From Siphonodentalium dalli (lineage: Eukaryota > Mollusca > Scaphopoda > Gadilida > Siphonodentaliidae): 64,000 nucleotides of DNA. Numbering within the stretch: position 1 is the first letter of the stretch; every line of letters starts with the position of its first letter. Positions 60,395 through 64,000 of the stretch are shown here, one piece after another. The stretch lies in assembly GCA_032622095.1 (NCBI GenBank), contig CP136063.1, positions 31,064,987 to 31,128,986 of the forward strand, read 5' to 3'. Made by a program: the position numbers and the translations under genes. A model generated the notes under the pieces. It saw only the letters and a list, made by a program, of their open reading frames with translations, was not told the DNA's origin and did no database searches.

Positions 60395-60830
60395 GTGGTA
60401 AACTAATATACCAAATGTGGTTCAGTTCACTTGATTCAGTCTAAAAAAGTTATCACCTGGAAACCGCAAATCAGGTAAAATGTAAGTCAAAAATGGGACA
60501 TAACTCATTAACAAGCGGACGTAACCCATATTCGAACCTGATCTATATTTTGATGACAGATGTGGTAAACTAACATACCAAATTTTGTTCTGTTCTCTCG
60601 ATTCAATCTAATGTTATCATCCGGCAACCGCAAATCAGGTCGCAAAAGGGGTATAACTCAGTCAGAATCATATATATTCGAACTCGATCTGTATTTTGAT
60701 GTAGTGAACACTACATACCAAATTAGGTTCCGTTCACTCGAATTAATCTAAAGTTACCTACGGAAAACAAAATCGGACGGACCGGCGACAGACGGCCGGA
60801 CAACATATTTACACAATACAACCGTTTTTC
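60395..60830. repeat. Degenerate ~130 bp tandem repeat, ~3 units
   Basis: Units share ATACCAAAT, GTTCACTCGATT-AATCTAA, AACCGCAAATCAGG and TCGATCTGTATTTTGATG. The last runs into GGACGGACCGGCGACAGACGG. Repeats of this style are common in mollusc genomes (recalled, not checked). A similar trace lies at 50.44-50.53 kb. Confidence 0.65.
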
Positions 60831-61159
60831 TCAAACGGGCGTATACAGACTTTACAAAAGCATTTGTTTTATAGACAAACACTCGGAATTACCGGGTGGA
60901 TCGTCCAATAAAATGTATTATGGAAGGCCAAGAAAACTATTATTGGCGCATTCAAGTCGCGCAAATTTGTATTTTAATCGACCCATTCTACACGCGTTGT
61001 CAGTTCTAAATTCAGCTAATGCACGTTACTTCAGATAAGTTTATTGACAATCAAGTCACCTTCACAGGTAGAGTAATTTAGATAAAACAGACAAACAACA
61101 AGTAAACAATTAGATGGACAGAACATATGAGAAAGTATTGATTGAAGTTGATTGGTGAA
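60831..61159. other. Spacer, nothing recognised
   Basis: AT-rich, no frame or repeat. Confidence 0.45.
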
Positions 61160-61391
61160 ATAAAGTGAGATATTTCTGCCGAACACGAGGCTCGTCCATA
61201 GTCTGAACTTGAAGGTGAGATTTTTCCTCGCCCACTTCCCGGGTCATGGTGGATTATTTTTCTCCCAACCCAAGAGCCTCATACTGATTTTTGTGTTTTA
61301 TACCAAATTTTGGCACATTTCTGTCGGTACCTCAGCTAGGAGTCGAACAAAATTGCAACGTTAGAAAATTGCCGTACTTAACCAGTTCATG
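61160..61391. repeat. Dispersed repeat R1, copy 2
   Basis: Matches 49165-49405, then jumps to the block at 49690 (CCAGTTCATGTTAA), so copy 1 has a ~285 bp insertion or this copy a deletion. Confidence 0.75.
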
Positions 61392-61519
61392 TTAAAGGAG
61401 GATTATCTCATTTTAAGCATGTTTTATATAATTACTGGGGTATAAAATATTAGATCTGAATCGAAGGCTCCTGTCCAGAAATGCTTCTATCGATTTAATA
61501 TTAATTTTATTTCGAATTA
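61392..61519 (-). mobile_element. MITE-A, terminal fragment
   Basis: TTAAAGGAGGATTATCTC to TTATTTCGAATTAT; the rest is lost where repeat R1 resumes (TTCGAGTCGAGGAACC). The empty site is TTAA 49710-49713. Confidence 0.7.
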
Positions 61520-61760
61520 TTAATTCGAGTCGAGGAACCTATCCATCAACACTCAGTGATCAGATATCAATTTTTGAAGTTTTGTTTTATTGTTTGTGGC
61601 CCAAAACACGCCATCAAAACGATTCAAAAGAATGTTCTCGGTACAAATTGCGTTATTATTACCACTTGAGTTCAGAGTTATCCATCTTCGTCCGTCTGAA
61701 TAAGTGTTTCTGTGACAATTATTAGTAGGCCTACACATCTCGAGAAAATTAAAAACGTCA
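61520..61760. repeat. Dispersed repeat R1, second block, copy 2
   Basis: Counterpart of 49880-50110 with an extra ~85 bp in the middle. From 61761 to 62321 nothing recognisable follows. Confidence 0.7.
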
Positions 61761-62321
61761 CATGGGTATGGTGGGACCCAAGGAAAGTCACACTCACAGC
61801 AGCTCACAGTCTAAATGCATGTATGTATGTCATGTTGGTGAGCATATTGACATATACCAATATTAGTGAAGAATTTGTAGTATTATTAACTTATTATCAG
61901 AGTATCAAGTTTAGTTTAAAGCCAGCGGAGATATCGCATGGAAACCCATTATAAGAACAAGCATCCTGGATCAGACTGTCCAGTTAAGATATGTGACTCT
62001 GAGAAAGTTCGCACGAAGAGAGTTGCATAGATTACCTGTGCAGTTTGATCCAGGTTAGTATGATTTATAATTAGTTTCAAGAACAAAGTTCATATTATTG
62101 ATGTTTATATTCTAGCTTTATGTTGCATATGGAATAAGTTGAGACTTTAATACCAAAAGCTACGTTTATAGCTACATTGCTCTATCCTGCTATATCCTAA
62201 ATTGACTATCAAAGAAACCAATAATGAACAAGCAACTAATAATTACAATACCATATGTATTGGCAGTCAAATAACTGGAACTCCAAGATATACTACCTTA
62301 CTACATGTACATGTATACATG
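61761..62321. other. Intergenic, no gene recognised
   Basis: AT-rich sequence ending in an ACATGTACATGTATACATG stretch next to the MITE-A cluster. Confidence 0.45.
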
Positions 62322-62620
62322 TTAAAGATGGATTATCTCTTTAAATAACAAATTTTAAATAGTTGCGTGGGTATAAAATAATAGATATGAACTGAAGACC
62401 TATGTCCGGAAAAGCTTCTATCAATTAGTATTGATTTTATTTCGAATATAAAATCGGGCCCATTTATGTTACTATTTTAGAACCGACCATTCGGATGAGA
62501 CCTTATTGCGATATAGAGCTCTGGGCTGTTCCCACGGCTACGCAACGAATGTCAAATGTCACAGATTGGTTGTTTGTATTGTTTTGTTCCAACGATATAA
62601 GCGATAACGAGTATAATTAA
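62322..62620 (+). mobile_element. MITE-A, outer copy, left half
   Basis: From TTAA 62322-62325 to the internal site GTATAATTAA (62617-62620). It resumes at 63664. Confidence 0.92.
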
Positions 62621-63144
62621 AGATGGATTATCTCTTTAAATAACAAATTTTAAATAGTTGCGTGGGTATAAAATAATAGATATGAACTGAAGACCTATGT
62701 CCGGAAAAGCTTCTATCAATTAATATTGATTTTATTTCGAATATTAAATCGGGCCCATTTATGTTACTATTTTTAGAACCGACCATTCGGATGAGACCGT
62801 ATTGCGATATAGAGCACTGGGCTTTTCCTACGGCTACGCAACGAATGTCAAATGTCACAGATTGGTTGTTTGTATTGTTTTGTTCCACAGATATAAGCGA
62901 TAATGAGTATAATTAACGTTTATTTGTGACAAAATTGCACAATATAATTTCTGGTCTCTGTTAACAGTAACCACTGTTGTTCGTTAGCTGAACAAACACA
63001 CATTTTTAGACCAGAAAATATTCGAAATAAAATTAATATTAATCGATAGAAGCATTTCCGGACAGGAGTCTTCGATTCAAATCTAATATGTTATACCCCG
63101 GTAACTATATAATACATGTTTACAAAGAGATAATCCACCTTTAA
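62617..63144 (+). mobile_element. MITE-A, inner copy 1 (528 bp)
   Basis: Inserted at the internal TTAA of the outer copy; TTAA at 62617-62620 and 63141-63144; 86-codon frame open at 62628-62888 (minus). Confidence 0.93.
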
Positions 63145-63667
63145 AGGTGGATTATCTCTTTGTAAACATGTATTATACAGTTACCGGGGTATAAAATATT
63201 AGATTTGAATCGAAGACTCCTGTCCGGAAATGCTTCTATCGATTAATATGAATTTTATTTCGAATATTTTCTGGTCTAAAAAGGTGTGTTTGTTCAGCTA
63301 ACGAACAATGGTGGTTACTGTTAACAGAGACCAGAAATTATATTGTGCAATTTTGTCACAAATAGATGTTAATTATACTCGTTATCGCTTATATCGTTGG
63401 AACAAAACAATACAAACAACCAATCTGTGACATTTGACATTCGTTGCGTAGCCGTGGGAACAGCCCAGTGCTCTATATCGCAATAAGGTCTCATCCGAAT
63501 GGTCGATTCTAAAATAGTAACATAAATGGGCCCGATTTTATATTCGAAATAAAATCAATAATAATTGATAGAAGCTTTTCCGGACATAGGTCTTCAGTTC
63601 ATATCTATTATTTTATACCCACGCAACTATTTAAAATTTGTTATTTAAAGAGATAATCCATCTTTAA
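63141..63667 (-). mobile_element. MITE-A, inner copy 2, opposite orientation
   Basis: Shares the TTAA 63141-63144 with inner copy 1 and ends CCATCTTTAA (63664-63667). It carries the CGTTGGAACAAAAC variant, which breaks the frame start. Confidence 0.93.
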
Positions 63668-63895
63668 CATCTATTTGCGACAAAATTGCACAATATAATT
63701 TCTGGTCTCTGTTAACAGTAACCACCATTGTTCGTTAGCTGAACAAACACACCTTTTTAGACCAGAAAATATTCGAAATAAAATTAATATTAATCGATAG
63801 AAGCATTTCCGGACAGGAGTCTTCGATTCAAATCTAATATTTTATACCCCGGTAACTGTATAATACATGTTTACAAAGAGATAATCCACCTTTAA
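63664..63895 (+). mobile_element. MITE-A, outer copy, right half
   Basis: TTAACATCTATTTGCGAC to CCACCTTTAA (63892-63895). Joined to 62322-62620 it gives a 527 bp element. The last ~105 bp of the window (from 63896) hold nothing recognisable. Confidence 0.92.
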
Positions 63896-64000
63896 AGGGA
63901 TACACATGTGTGTATATATATAGCTATAACATACACGTTGACATCCAATTGAAAGGCTATCTTGGATATGCATATTATAAATGTTTCTTCTTGTGTTTTA

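Overview
The window is nuclear DNA from an animal, not a prokaryote. It is AT-rich, has no operons, and consists almost entirely of transposon debris and tandem C2H2 zinc-finger genes. Dispersed repeats such as the degenerate ~130 bp units near 60.4-60.8 kb, the abundant ACATGTA-type motifs, and the Ngaro-like, Crypton-like and PIN-like repeat families suggest a marine invertebrate, possibly a mollusc. That assignment is inference; no host housekeeping gene is present to confirm it.

The main coding content is a family of seven related intronless zinc-finger loci: A 3.0-3.8 kb, B 10.4-11.5, C 18.6-19.9, D 22.7-23.5, E 28.65-29.7, F 37.3-38.4 and G 51.4-52.7. Each starts with a short MGD leader followed by 9 to 15 fingers joined by the linker HTGDKP. 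B, D, E and G are open. A, C and F are broken by nonsense, deletion or frameshift changes. The loci also share 5' and 3' flanks, so they spread by segmental duplication.

The most abundant repeat is a ~528 bp element, called MITE-A here. It has long imperfect terminal inverted repeats (TTAAAGATGG / TTAAAGGTGG) and TTAA target duplications, with about twenty copies or fragments. Copies repeatedly insert into internal TTAA sites of other copies. At three places the matching empty site is also in the window. Three other TTAA-flanked elements occur: 148-1675, 12135-13710, and 48671-49069, the last with canonical TTAACCC ends and two 69 bp hairpins.

The centre (27.26-40.02 kb) is a large inverted repeat. 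Its ~5 kb arms each carry a zinc-finger gene (E or F), a minisatellite, and the C-terminal part of a PIN-like repeat gene; the rest of that gene lies in the 2.15 kb spacer, split into opposite orientations. Immediately to the right is a second inverted structure (40.10-44.85 kb) whose arms are degenerate zinc-finger repeats capped by arrays of a TTTTGAAGTAA motif, resembling a foldback element. A third, smaller one lies at 53.43-55.15 kb.

Other mobile genes are a decayed Ngaro/DIRS-type element (RNase H fragment, MITE-A insertion, tyrosine recombinase, SGNH hydrolase; 23.9-26.07 kb), a Crypton-like tyrosine recombinase gene with one frameshift (57.94-59.57 kb), a short non-LTR retrotransposon tail (55.4-55.7 kb) and a PIN-like fragment at 15.8 kb. 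No tRNA, rRNA, CRISPR array or conserved single-copy host gene was recognised.
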